Of a stretch of 64,000 bases of DNA, positions 25,920-34,118 are shown in pieces. This DNA is from Flavobacterium sp. xlx-214 (GTDB lineage: Bacteria > Bacteroidota > Bacteroidia > Flavobacteriales > Flavobacteriaceae). The stretch spans positions 2,790,001 through 2,854,000 of the forward strand of contig NZ_CP059431.1 of the NCBI RefSeq assembly GCF_013874595.1, read 5' to 3'. A model generated the notes under the pieces. The model was not told where the DNA came from. It did no database searches and saw only the letters and a program-made list of their open reading frames with translations. Every line of letters starts with the position of its first letter. Positions within the stretch are counted from its first letter, which is position 1. The position numbers and the translations under genes were made by a program.

Positions 25920-27363
25920 TTTCTGTATTGTTTTTCTTTTTAAATTTTGTTTTTAAATAATTTGTAATAGGATACAACATGTTATCAATGCTATTAATAC
26001 CTCTGTCACGTGTAGCTTTGTACGTAAAAGTAATAGCAAATGGAGCTAAAATTAAGGTTGATAACCACGATCCTAAAAAGGGTGTAATACCATCTTCTTG
26101 CGCTAATTTCTTTCCAAAAGTATTGATGAAATGATAAATAATAAAAATTAACACGGCAAAAACCATAGGTAAACCCAAACCTCCTTTTCTAATAATTGCT
26201 CCTAATGGCGCTCCAATAAAAAACATTAAAATACATGAAAAAGCAATTACTAATTTTTCGTAAAGCGCTATCCAATGACGGTTAATGTGCTTGCTTTTTT
26301 CAGATAATGTATTTTTATTGTTTTGCGTATTAAACTTTATACTTTCTGCAACTGCAGATGCGTTTGAATAAATACTAATTTTAGTACTACGTTTTTTAAT
26401 AGATAATAAAGAATCTAGTGTAACTGTTTTATAAACAATATTTTTATCTTTTAGATCATTGTTTAACAACAAGTTGTTATTTTGCTTTGAAGCTTCGTTT
26501 TGAGATGTTACTTCGCTATTGTAGTTTGTGCTTAATGAATCAATTGTATAATTAAGCTGCGAAATATCCATCATATTTGCGGTATTAGAAATTTCTTGCA
26601 ATTCCTCATCCGATTTATCAAATTCAGACAAATCAATACTTAAAATATAATGCTTAAAATTGGCTTTTACAAAAGGTTTTCTATTACGTTGACGGTAGTT
26701 TTTAGCGGTATCTTCATAATAATTTCCATTGTACAAATGCAATTTTAAAATACTACTGTTTTCATTTGTTTCAATTTTTCCTGTTTCAGCCTTAATCACC
26801 GTTTTGTTTTCGCTGTTTTGCTGATTAATCATGTGCATGGTAATATTGCGAAGTTTTTCATCTTTTTCGCCATATTTTTCATCAACACGTATATTTATTG
26901 CGCCCAAATCATTAAACTGCCCAGCTGTAATTGCCATTGCAGGTTTTGTGTGAATAATGTTTTTACGCATATTCACAAACTTATATTCTGATTTTGGTGC
27001 CACATTATTTGTAAACCAAAACGAAAGACCTGTAAGTAAAAAGATGAAAATAATTAAAGAACGCATGGCTCTTTGTAATGAAATACCTGCCGATTTCATT
27101 GCAGCAAATTCGTAATTTTCAGAAAAATCTCCAAAAGTCATGATGGATGCCAATAAAACCGAAAGCGGTAATACCATTGGAATCATCTTTGGAGAATAAA
27201 AAAACAAAAATTTAAGAATTGTAATAAAATCAAGGTCTTTACCGGCTAATTCACCAATAAAGACCCAAATTCCTTGCAATACAAATATGAAAAAAAGAAT
27301 TGTAAATACGGATAAAAATGTTTTTACAAAACTTGTTAATATATAGCGATCGAGTATTTTCAC
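25912..27363 (-). CDS. LptF/LptG-family permease (LptF-like, long periplasmic domain)
   Basis: A 483-residue YjgP/YjgQ-family membrane protein with the usual 3+3 helix plan: helices at about 12-35, 55-78 and 98-118, and three more at 370-450. The start ILDRYILTSFVKTFLSVF and the segment PKMIPMVLPLSVLLASIMTFGDFSENYEFAAMKSAG (coupling region, split here) are typical. The periplasmic portion is longer than in the LptG-like protein, with an Asn/Ser-rich insert near 280-345. The start codon is GTG. It follows lolA by nine bases and runs into ribBA with an eight-base overlap. It probably pairs with the LptG-like protein to move lipopolysaccharide with LptB, which is encoded elsewhere. Confidence 0.88.
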   Translation of the reverse strand: MKILDRYILTSFVKTFLSVFTILFFIFVLQGIWVFIGELAGKDLDFITILKFLFFYSPKMIPMVLPLSVLLASIMTFGDFSENYEFAAMKSAGISLQRAMRSLIIFIFLLTGLSFWFTNNVAPKSEYKFVNMRKNIIHTKPAMAITAGQFNDLGAINIRVDEKYGEKDEKLRNITMHMINQQNSENKTVIKAETGKIETNENSSILKLHLYNGNYYEDTAKNYRQRNRKPFVKANFKHYILSIDLSEFDKSDEELQEISNTANMMDISQLNYTIDSLSTNYNSEVTSQNEASKQNNNLLLNNDLKDKNIVYKTVTLDSLLSIKKRSTKISIYSNASAVAESIKFNTQNNKNTLSEKSKHINRHWIALYEKLVIAFSCILMFFIGAPLGAIIRKGGLGLPMVFAVLIFIIYHFINTFGKKLAQEDGITPFLGSWLSTLILAPFAITFTYKATRDRGINSIDNMLYPITNYLKTKFKKKNNTENV

Positions 27364-27372
27364 GTGTACCTC

Positions 27373-27996
27373 TTAATCTAAATTGTTGATGTAATAATTT
27401 GGATATTTAGATTTTGTAAAGGTAAAATGATTTTTTGACAATGTTTGATTTGTTGTGAAAGATTTTACAGTTATAACCGATTTACTTCCGTTTGAAAAAA
27501 CATCGGTTCTATTGTAAATTTGTTTGCTTTTTGTATCAATACCCAATAAAATTTCTTTTACACCTTGATTTTTGTTTGGTACCAATTTAATTATTTGGAT
27601 GTTTTTGCCACCAATAGTTTGACTTTTACCCCAAACATATTTATAACCCGATTTATAAAAAGTAAGCAAATTAGCAATGCTTACAGCTTGTGAATTGGCA
27701 CTAGAAGCGCTTGCTACAGTTACCTCTTCATCGGCAGGGTTAATGATATACATTTTAGAACCATCAAACAATTGGGTTACGCCCATAAAATCAACAACAT
27801 ACTTTTCTCCTTGTAAAGTTGCTTTTCCTTTGCTTTCTTTGGAACCATTTTGATAGGTAAAATCAATACTTATATTTTTGTAGGTTTTGATTTTAGCAGA
27901 AACCTCGTCTAATAATTTTTTTGATTTATCAGCTGTTTGTGCTTGTACGTTTACAGCTACAAATAAAAGAGTTACTAAAGCTATTATTTTTTTCAT
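27373..27996 (-). CDS. lolA: LolA-like outer-membrane lipoprotein carrier
   Basis: A 207-residue periplasmic chaperone that carries lipoproteins from the inner-membrane Lol complex to the outer membrane. A Sec signal peptide ends at VNVQA, with Gln next. The mature part has the LolA start LLDEVSAKIKTYKNISIDFTYQ, then KGKATLQGEKYVVDF, and FDGSKMYIINPADEEVTV, the unfinished-barrel core. Its ATG shares one base with the ftsK stop codon (TAATG), so translation is coupled. Placement between ftsK and lptF-like genes groups two envelope trafficking routes in one operon. Confidence 0.88.
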   Translation of the reverse strand: MKKIIALVTLLFVAVNVQAQTADKSKKLLDEVSAKIKTYKNISIDFTYQNGSKESKGKATLQGEKYVVDFMGVTQLFDGSKMYIINPADEEVTVASASSANSQAVSIANLLTFYKSGYKYVWGKSQTIGGKNIQIIKLVPNKNQGVKEILLGIDTKSKQIYNRTDVFSNGSKSVITVKSFTTNQTLSKNHFTFTKSKYPNYYINNLD

Positions 27997-30464
27997 TACA
28001 TTCTATTTTTTTCGTTTTCTAAAAATTCATCAAGCGAAATCAAATCAGGAATATTTACAGATCTTGCTTTACTACCTTCAAACGGACCAACAATACCTGC
28101 GGCTTCTAACTGATCTATTAATCTGCCCGCGCGGTTGTATCCTAATTTTAATTTACGTTGTAATAAAGAAGCCGATCCTTGTTGCGCTGTTACTATAATT
28201 TCAGCAGCTTCTCTAAACATCGCATCGCGTTCAGATATATCAATATCAAGACTTGTGCCACTTTCCTCACCTACATATTCTGGCAATAAATAAGCTTCTG
28301 AATAAGCTTTTTGAGCACCAATAAATTCGGTTATTTTTTCAACTTCAGGTGTATCAACAAAACCACATTGTACACGTACCAATTCGTTTCCTTGTGTAAA
28401 TAATAAATCTCCTCTACCAATTAATTGATCAGCACCAGGACCATCTAAAATAGTTCTTGAATCGATTTTTGATGATACTCTAAAAGCAATACGCGCAGGG
28501 AAATTGGCTTTGATAATACCTGTAATAACGTTTACCGACGGACGTTGAGTTGCGATAATTAAATGAATACCAATGGCACGAGCCAACTGAGCCAAACGCG
28601 CAATAGGCGTTTCTACTTCTTTACCCGCTGTCATGATTAAATCGGCAAACTCATCAACCACTAAAACAATATAAGGTAAAAATCGATGTCCGTTTTCAGG
28701 ATTTAGCTTACGCAATTTAAATTTTTCGTTGTACTCTTTAATATTTCGAACCATAGCATCTTTTAACAAAGAATAACGGTTATCCATTTCAATACACAAC
28801 GAATTTAAAGTATTGATTACCTTTGTGTTATCAGTAATAATTGCATCTTCGGTATCAGGTAATTTTGCTAAGAAATGACGCTCTATTTTATTAAAAAGCG
28901 TTAATTCTACCTTTTTAGGATCAACCAAAACAAATTTTACCTCAGCCGGATGTTTTTTGTAAAGCAATGATGCCAATACAGCATTTAAACCAACCGATTT
29001 TCCTTGCCCTGTTGCACCCGCCATAAGTAAATGAGGCATTTTGGCTAAATCAAACACAAATGTTTCATTAGAAATGGTTTTTCCTAAAGCAATAGGCAAT
29101 TCCATTTCGGCATTTTGAAACTTAGGCGATAAAATAAGCGATTTCATTGATACCGTAGAAGCTGTTGTATTTGGAACTTCAATACCAATTGTTCCTTTAC
29201 CAGGAATCGGCGCAATAATACGAATACCTAAGGCTGCCAATGATAAAGCGATATCGTCTTCTAAACTTTTGATTTTAGAAATACGAATACCCGCATCTGG
29301 CACAATTTCATACAAAGTAACCGTTGGCCCAACAGTTGCTTTAATTTGAGCAATACCTATTTTGTAATTATTAAGCGTTTCAACAATACGATTTTTGTTT
29401 TCTTCTAACTCTGCTTGGTTAATGGTGATGCCTCCAGAAGCATGCTCAAACAACAAATCACTTGTAGGAAACTGATATTTTGACAGTTCCAAAGTAGGAT
29501 CATACATACCAAAATCTTCTACAATTTTAGCAGCCACATTATCTTCTAACGTTTCTTCTTCAATTGTTTCTATGATAAACTCTTCATGATGATCAGAAGG
29601 TACATTTTCTGTTATTTCAAAAGATGTTGGTTCTGGTTTTTTAATGGAATCTAAATTTCTCTTTAAATCAAAATCAAACTGATTATTAGCATCTTCTTTA
29701 GGTTCAAAAACATCTTCACTAACAAAAACAGGAGGTGCAACAACAGGTTGTTTAGGTTCTGCTTTAGTGTTTGATGTAGCAACATCGGTAACCGAAGATG
29801 GTGCTGTTTGAATGATTTCTTCTGCCTTTTCTAAATTATCCTTAATTTTTGCATGTGTATTTGTTAACACATTTGTAAATGAACTTGGCGTCATTTTTAT
29901 TCTAAAAATTAAGTAAAAGATAATTAAGAAAACAACGGTTAATAAAGCGCCAATTTCACCAAAATAATCTTGAATATAATCGTTAATTTCAAAACCAACC
30001 ACTCCACCTAAATAAGGCAAAGTACTTCCAAAATGACCTAGTGCAATAGCTATTACTATGATGGCGAAAAGATCCCAAAAAATCATTCTTCTTAATTTAC
30101 TTGCACTGAATTTTAAGCCAAACCATAAAGCAATTTGTACAGCTATTTTAACAAAAATAAACGATGCAACCCCAAAGCCTTCAAATATAAATTTATGCGA
30201 TAACCAAGCACCTAATTTACCAACCCAATTTTCTGGTTCTAATGAACGGTCATTAAGCTCTTTTACAATACTTTGGTCATAAGCACCTGAAGTAAAATAA
30301 GAAATAAAACTGCACAACAATATTATGGCAAACATAAGAAAAAGTGTACCTAAGATAAAACTAATTCTGGCACCATTGGTTGCAGTTTGTTTATTTTTGG
30401 GAGGCGTATTTTTTGAATTATTTACTTGCTTAGTTTGAGTGTTGGCTTTCTTTTTCGCGGTCAT
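27996..30464 (-). CDS. ftsK: DNA translocase FtsK
   Basis: An 822-residue septal DNA pump that moves chromosomes through the closing septum and helps XerCD recombination. Four membrane helices are near residues 34-57, 92-116, 127-143 and 171-188. A Pro/Glu/Ala-rich linker (200-300) is short for the family. The motor has Walker A GATGQGKS at 483-490, VLVDPKKVELT, LVVDEFADLI (Walker B) and ATQRPSVNVITG. The C-terminal gamma winged helix (about 750-815) includes SASLLQRKLKLGYNRAGRLID. It lies two bases after dgkA and overlaps lolA by one base. Confidence 0.96.
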   Translation of the reverse strand: MTAKKKANTQTKQVNNSKNTPPKNKQTATNGARISFILGTLFLMFAIILLCSFISYFTSGAYDQSIVKELNDRSLEPENWVGKLGAWLSHKFIFEGFGVASFIFVKIAVQIALWFGLKFSASKLRRMIFWDLFAIIVIAIALGHFGSTLPYLGGVVGFEINDYIQDYFGEIGALLTVVFLIIFYLIFRIKMTPSSFTNVLTNTHAKIKDNLEKAEEIIQTAPSSVTDVATSNTKAEPKQPVVAPPVFVSEDVFEPKEDANNQFDFDLKRNLDSIKKPEPTSFEITENVPSDHHEEFIIETIEEETLEDNVAAKIVEDFGMYDPTLELSKYQFPTSDLLFEHASGGITINQAELEENKNRIVETLNNYKIGIAQIKATVGPTVTLYEIVPDAGIRISKIKSLEDDIALSLAALGIRIIAPIPGKGTIGIEVPNTTASTVSMKSLILSPKFQNAEMELPIALGKTISNETFVFDLAKMPHLLMAGATGQGKSVGLNAVLASLLYKKHPAEVKFVLVDPKKVELTLFNKIERHFLAKLPDTEDAIITDNTKVINTLNSLCIEMDNRYSLLKDAMVRNIKEYNEKFKLRKLNPENGHRFLPYIVLVVDEFADLIMTAGKEVETPIARLAQLARAIGIHLIIATQRPSVNVITGIIKANFPARIAFRVSSKIDSRTILDGPGADQLIGRGDLLFTQGNELVRVQCGFVDTPEVEKITEFIGAQKAYSEAYLLPEYVGEESGTSLDIDISERDAMFREAAEIIVTAQQGSASLLQRKLKLGYNRAGRLIDQLEAAGIVGPFEGSKARSVNIPDLISLDEFLENEKNRM

Positions 30465-30466
30465 TT

Positions 30467-30838
30467 TTAAAATATTTTTGGTAAGTAAATAATGGCTCCA
30501 ATAATAGTTGCTGTTATAGCTGCAAAAGTTACTGCACCTGCAGCAATATCTTTAATTACACCTATTTTTTTATCAAAATTGGGTTGAATATAATCACAAA
30601 TAGCTTCAATGGCGGTATTTAAACTTTCTGCAGTTAAAACCAAACCTATTGCTAAAATTTGAAACAACCATTCTATTGTACTAATTTTAAAATAAAATCC
30701 TAAAATACACATAACGCCACCTATAATAAGTTGCGATATAATACTGTGCTCTGTAGTAACTAAAGTGTAAAACCCTTTAAAAGCATAGGTTAAACTTTTT
30801 AATCTACCCGCAATAAAGGATGTTTTTTCAGATTTCAT
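30467..30838 (-). CDS. dgkA: Diacylglycerol/undecaprenol kinase (DgkA family)
   Basis: A 123-residue integral membrane kinase with three helices (about 37-52, 55-75 and 97-118) and an amphipathic N-terminal part. The family signature is VLTAESLNTAIEAICDYI; its Glu and Asn bind metal and ATP. The gene could phosphorylate diacylglycerol or, as often in non-enterics, undecaprenol for cell-wall lipid recycling. It is the first gene of the dgkA-ftsK-lolA-lptF-ribBA operon and sits behind a good -7 box. Confidence 0.9.
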   Translation of the reverse strand: MKSEKTSFIAGRLKSLTYAFKGFYTLVTTEHSIISQLIIGGVMCILGFYFKISTIEWLFQILAIGLVLTAESLNTAIEAICDYIQPNFDKKIGVIKDIAAGAVTFAAITATIIGAIIYLPKIF

Positions 30839-30855
30839 TCAAGGCAATTTTCAAG

Positions 30856-30863
30856 CAAAATTA
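30856..30863 (-). promoter_or_regulatory. -7 element TAATTTTG for the dgkA-ftsK operon
   Basis: Exact TAnnTTTG on the minus strand, 17 bases before the dgkA ATG. No obvious -33 TTG. Confidence 0.55.
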
Positions 30864-31010
30864 CTGAATTATTTGTCATTGTAGAAATAAAAAGACACGA
30901 TTTAAGCCTACTCAAATATTATTCAAAAAAGTAGAAAAATAAAAAATCTACATGGTATAGTTTATAATAAATTATATTTACATACCAATAACCTTAAATT
31001 ATAACATAAA

Positions 31011-32534
31011 ATGAAAGAAAAATTACTATTAATTTTATTAAATGTTGTATTTTCAGCCAACAGTCAAAACGCAGCATTAGATCCAACGTTTGGAAATGCA
31101 GGGATATCAGTTCACCCACACTCAAACACCGCTGAACTTCATTGTTTTGCTTTTGACAATAACGACAATATTGTAAGTGCAGGTTATTACCTTCAAGGAG
31201 GAGCAGGAAGTAACCAACGTCAATTAACATTAACAAAAACAGATAAAAACGGAATACTTGACAACACTTTCGGCACAAATGGAAAAGTAACTACGGCAAT
31301 TGGTCATTCTGAACATCCGGAATATATAGTTATTCAATCTGATGGAAAAATCATTGTAGCAGGCTCTGTAAATTTTACAGGAGGTGGTACAGGAGGTTTT
31401 GTTGTTCGTTATAACAGTGATGGTTCGTTAGATGCAACTTTCGCAAACAATGGAATATATACCTCAACATCTTCAAATATTTTTGCATTCATAACAATCC
31501 TTTCAGACAACTCAATTGTTTTAGCAGGGAATAGCTATTTAAATGGTGAGTCTCTTGCTATATTAGTTAAATTAGACAGCAACGGTGTTGAAGATAGTCA
31601 GTTTGGAACCAATGGAATCCGTTCTTTAACTTCTACCAACTTTAAATTTTTAATGCAAGAAGCAATTCTTTTAACCGATGGCACTATTTTTTGTGCAGGA
31701 TATGAATATAGTGATACTGTTAACTATTCTAAAAGTGCGTACTGTAAAGTTGATACACAAGGAAATTTTGATACAGCATTTGGAACCAACGGAAAAGTAG
31801 TCATTGATTTTTTTAATTACAACCCAATAACAAACATTACGGAGTATTTACATTCGGCAGGCCAATTACCAAACGGACAAATTATAGTAGGGGGCTTTGA
31901 GTTAACATCTTTTTTACTCAAAATAAATTCAGATGGTTCATTAGATAATACTTTCGGTACAAATGGTATGAAAATTCTCTCATACTCTTTCAGACCAAGG
32001 GTAATGACTGTGCAAACGGACGGAAAAATTATTATTGGCAGCGGTACAGGTGTAGCGTTAGGAACTCGTAAATATCGTATTATCCGTTTTGATATCGATG
32101 GTGATTTAGACACTACTTTTAATAATGGTAAAGGTTTGGTAGATATTGATGTATCACCAGGCGATGATTGGCTTGAACATATAAAGTTACAAGGAAATGA
32201 TAAGCTAATTATGGGAGGTAATTCTGTTCTGAATTCTAATCATAATTTTACCTTAGCGCGGTTGCTGTTAGATACTCCTTTATCTGTAGAAAATCCCTTA
32301 GAACAATTTATAAAAGTTTATCCCAATCCGTTTGATGATCGTTTATACATAGAGGATTTTGAAGGAATAATAAAAAATATTAAAATATTTGATAGCACAG
32401 GTAGAATTGTTAAAATAGTTGCGGAAACAAATACAATCTATGAGATACCATCAAATTTCGCAATTGGGGTTTACTATGTAAATATTGAAACTAAAGATGG
32501 TAGAATAATGAACAAGAAAATGATAAAGAAATAG
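31011..32534 (+). CDS. Secreted Delta-60-repeat protein with T9SS type A sorting domain
   Basis: A 507-residue secreted protein. A signal peptide covers about residues 1-19 (LLLILLNVVFSANSQ). Seven copies of the Delta-60 motif (LDxTFGxxG) start near residues 23, 83, 140, 195, 253, 311 and 366, spaced 55-60 residues apart. They form beta-propeller-like blades, several with the associated (Q/S)xDGKIIVAG strand. The C-terminal domain from about 433 (KVYPNPFDDRLYIE, IFDSTGRIV, GVYYVNIETKDGR, KMIKK) is the type A sorting signal that directs export through the type IX system and cell-surface attachment. The function of the propeller part is unknown. It stands alone, with a TATATTTA near-match box at about 30972-30979. 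Confidence 0.92.
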   Translation: MKEKLLLILLNVVFSANSQNAALDPTFGNAGISVHPHSNTAELHCFAFDNNDNIVSAGYYLQGGAGSNQRQLTLTKTDKNGILDNTFGTNGKVTTAIGHSEHPEYIVIQSDGKIIVAGSVNFTGGGTGGFVVRYNSDGSLDATFANNGIYTSTSSNIFAFITILSDNSIVLAGNSYLNGESLAILVKLDSNGVEDSQFGTNGIRSLTSTNFKFLMQEAILLTDGTIFCAGYEYSDTVNYSKSAYCKVDTQGNFDTAFGTNGKVVIDFFNYNPITNITEYLHSAGQLPNGQIIVGGFELTSFLLKINSDGSLDNTFGTNGMKILSYSFRPRVMTVQTDGKIIIGSGTGVALGTRKYRIIRFDIDGDLDTTFNNGKGLVDIDVSPGDDWLEHIKLQGNDKLIMGGNSVLNSNHNFTLARLLLDTPLSVENPLEQFIKVYPNPFDDRLYIEDFEGIIKNIKIFDSTGRIVKIVAETNTIYEIPSNFAIGVYYVNIETKDGRIMNKKMIKK

Positions 32535-32556
32535 AAAAGACTTATTTTTTGTGATA

Positions 32557-32586
32557 AAAAAAGCAGAACATTATGTTCTACTTTTT
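32557..32586. terminator. Terminator between the T9SS substrate and the thioredoxin group
   Basis: A hairpin AAAAGCAGAACA / TGTTCTACTTTT with one mismatch and a TTA loop, flanked by A- and T-tracts. It can serve both convergent units. Confidence 0.7.
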
Positions 32587-32588
32587 CG

Positions 32589-32846
32589 TTATTTATCAAT
32601 AGATCCCATTACACGTTGCATAAAAGCATTTAACGCTTCTTTTTTAGGTGTACCAGATTTGATCATTTTATCAACTTCTACAGCACCATACATGTTTGAA
32701 ATTAATTCAGCAATTACATCTAACTCTTCATCTTTTAAAGAAGGTACTTCGCATAATGCTTCTAAAACCTCAATGGTTTCGTTCACATAATCCTGGTCGT
32801 TTTCTTCAATAAATTGTGTTAAGTGTTTTATTATAGGTAATTTCAT
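32589..32846 (-). CDS. Small conserved protein of the thioredoxin group (DUF6952-like)
   Basis: An 85-residue, strongly acidic, all-helical soluble protein (MKLPIIKHLTQFIEEN; YVNETIEVLEALCEVPSL; ALNAFMQRVMGSIDK). From memory it resembles the DUF6952 family found in Flavobacteria, but I cannot confirm this. There is a single cysteine. It follows thioredoxin by four bases, with the peroxiredoxin next upstream. A role in the same peroxide-reducing branch is a reasonable inference, but no catalytic motif is visible. Confidence 0.7.
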   Translation of the reverse strand: MKLPIIKHLTQFIEENDQDYVNETIEVLEALCEVPSLKDEELDVIAELISNMYGAVEVDKMIKSGTPKKEALNAFMQRVMGSIDK

Positions 32847-32850
32847 AGTA

Positions 32851-33159
32851 TTAAGCTATTTCGTTTACTAAATCGGTTAAAACCTCTGCTTTATTTGTTT
32901 GCGTTTCGTTTACTAATTTACCATCAACAAAAACGGCAAAAGTTGGCAAGTTAGAAACATTTGCTAATTTTCTAGATTCAGGAAATTTCTCAGCATCAAC
33001 AATAACAAACGTAATATCGTCTTTTTCAGTAGCTAATTTTTTGAATTTTGGTTTCATAATACGGCAATTTCCACACCATGAAGCAGAATATTGCACTGCT
33101 ACTTTTTTATTACCACTAACTACTTCTAGTAAATTATCTTGTTCTAATTCTAATAACAT
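32851..33159 (-). CDS. Thioredoxin-family protein
   Basis: A 102-residue cytoplasmic thioredoxin-fold protein. The redox motif is WCGNC (C29 and C32) instead of the canonical WCGPC, and the cis-proline is in NLPTFAVF. The length and lack of a signal peptide fit a cytosolic thioredoxin. Replacement of Pro by Asn between the cysteines normally shifts the redox potential. It is encoded just after a 2-Cys peroxiredoxin, so it may be its electron donor (inference from context). There is no obvious promoter of its own, and it may depend on readthrough past the peroxiredoxin hairpin. Confidence 0.88.
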   Translation of the reverse strand: MLLELEQDNLLEVVSGNKKVAVQYSASWCGNCRIMKPKFKKLATEKDDITFVIVDAEKFPESRKLANVSNLPTFAVFVDGKLVNETQTNKAEVLTDLVNEIA

Positions 33160-33178
33160 AATTATAAAATTTTAAGGT

Positions 33179-33223
33179 TAAAAAAAATCCAAATTCCTAC
33201 AAGTATTCGTAAGAATTTGGATT
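33179..33223 (-). terminator. Attenuator-like hairpin downstream of the peroxiredoxin
   Basis: Long stem AATCCAAATTC / GAATTTGGATT with an inner TAC/GTA extension and, on the minus strand, a run of T. It lies between peroxiredoxin and thioredoxin in the same direction, so partial termination is likely. Confidence 0.7.
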
Positions 33224-33245
33224 CATTTCTATAAAATACTTGTTC

Positions 33246-33890
33246 TTAGTTTAAATGTTTAGCTAAATATTCAGCTGTAGAGTTACGGTCTGCATTCATT
33301 GCTTCTTTACCTTCTTCCCAGTTTGCAGGACAAACTTCACCGTGTGTTTGTACGTGAACGTAAGCATCAATTAAACGGATAAACTCGTTTACATTACGTC
33401 CTAAAGGCATATCGTTAACAGATTCATGGAAAATTTTTCCTGTTTCATCAATTAAATAAGTAGCACGGTAAGTAACGTTAGAACCTTCAATTTGTACTGA
33501 ATCTAACTCATCGTTATACACTTCAGAAGTTACATCTAAAATTCCTAAAACACTAGATAAATTACGAGTAGTATCTGCAATAAGTGGATACGTAACACCT
33601 TCAATTCCTCCGTTGTCTTTTGCAGTATTTAACCAAGCAAAATGAACTTCGTTTGTATCGCAAGATGCACCAATTACAATTGTATTTCTTTTTTCAAATT
33701 CTGGTAAAGCAGCTTGAAAAGCATGTAATTCTGTAGGACAAACAAATGTAAAATCTTTTGGATACCAAAATAATAATACCTTCTTATTATTTTTTGTTGC
33801 TTCTTCTAAAACGTTGATTCTTAAATCGTCTCCCATTTCAGAAATTGCATCTACTGTAATGTTTGGGAATTTTTTACCTACTAAAGCCAT
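33246..33890 (-). CDS. Typical 2-Cys peroxiredoxin (AhpC/Prx1 type)
   Basis: A 214-residue peroxidase that reduces hydrogen peroxide and organic peroxides. The peroxidatic cysteine is C51 in DFTFVCPTE, and the resolving cysteine is C187 in GEVCPANW, as in typical 2-Cys enzymes. YPKDFTFVCPTEL and the conserved Arg in TYRATYLID complete the active site. It belongs to the AhpC/Prx1 subgroup, with the C-terminal YLAKHLN tail. It precedes a thioredoxin and a small acidic protein, and an OxyR homologue and Dps are encoded about 13 kb away, so it is a likely OxyR target. Confidence 0.93.
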   Translation of the reverse strand: MALVGKKFPNITVDAISEMGDDLRINVLEEATKNNKKVLLFWYPKDFTFVCPTELHAFQAALPEFEKRNTIVIGASCDTNEVHFAWLNTAKDNGGIEGVTYPLIADTTRNLSSVLGILDVTSEVYNDELDSVQIEGSNVTYRATYLIDETGKIFHESVNDMPLGRNVNEFIRLIDAYVHVQTHGEVCPANWEEGKEAMNADRNSTAEYLAKHLN

Positions 33891-33942
33891 AATTTTTATT
33901 TTTTATGTAATTAATAATGAATTTTTCTTAATTTTTGTAGTA

Positions 33943-33950
33943 CAAAGATA
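33943..33950 (-). promoter_or_regulatory. -7 element TATCTTTG for the peroxiredoxin
   Basis: Exact TAnnTTTG on the minus strand, 52 bases before the ATG. The AT-rich region upstream (to 34080) also holds the divergent permease promoter, with a one-mismatch box TATCTTTA at 34088-34095. Confidence 0.55.
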
Positions 33951-34118
33951 CCTTGCTTTTTTTACTTTTAAATAGATTATTTATTGTTTATTTTTATCTA
34001 ATAATAAATTTTATTTATTGTAACGATTCTTTTAGATAGATAATCTCTTTCTGTAAATTTAGTTAGATTTATAGAATTAAAAAAATGTATCTTTAAACTT
34101 TATAATACCTTAACATAC

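Noticed and set aside
31060..32140. Repetitive DNA that might be a CRISPR or tandem repeat array
   Set aside because: The periodicity comes from degenerate LDxTFG protein repeats 55-60 codons apart (Delta-60), not from exact DNA repeats.
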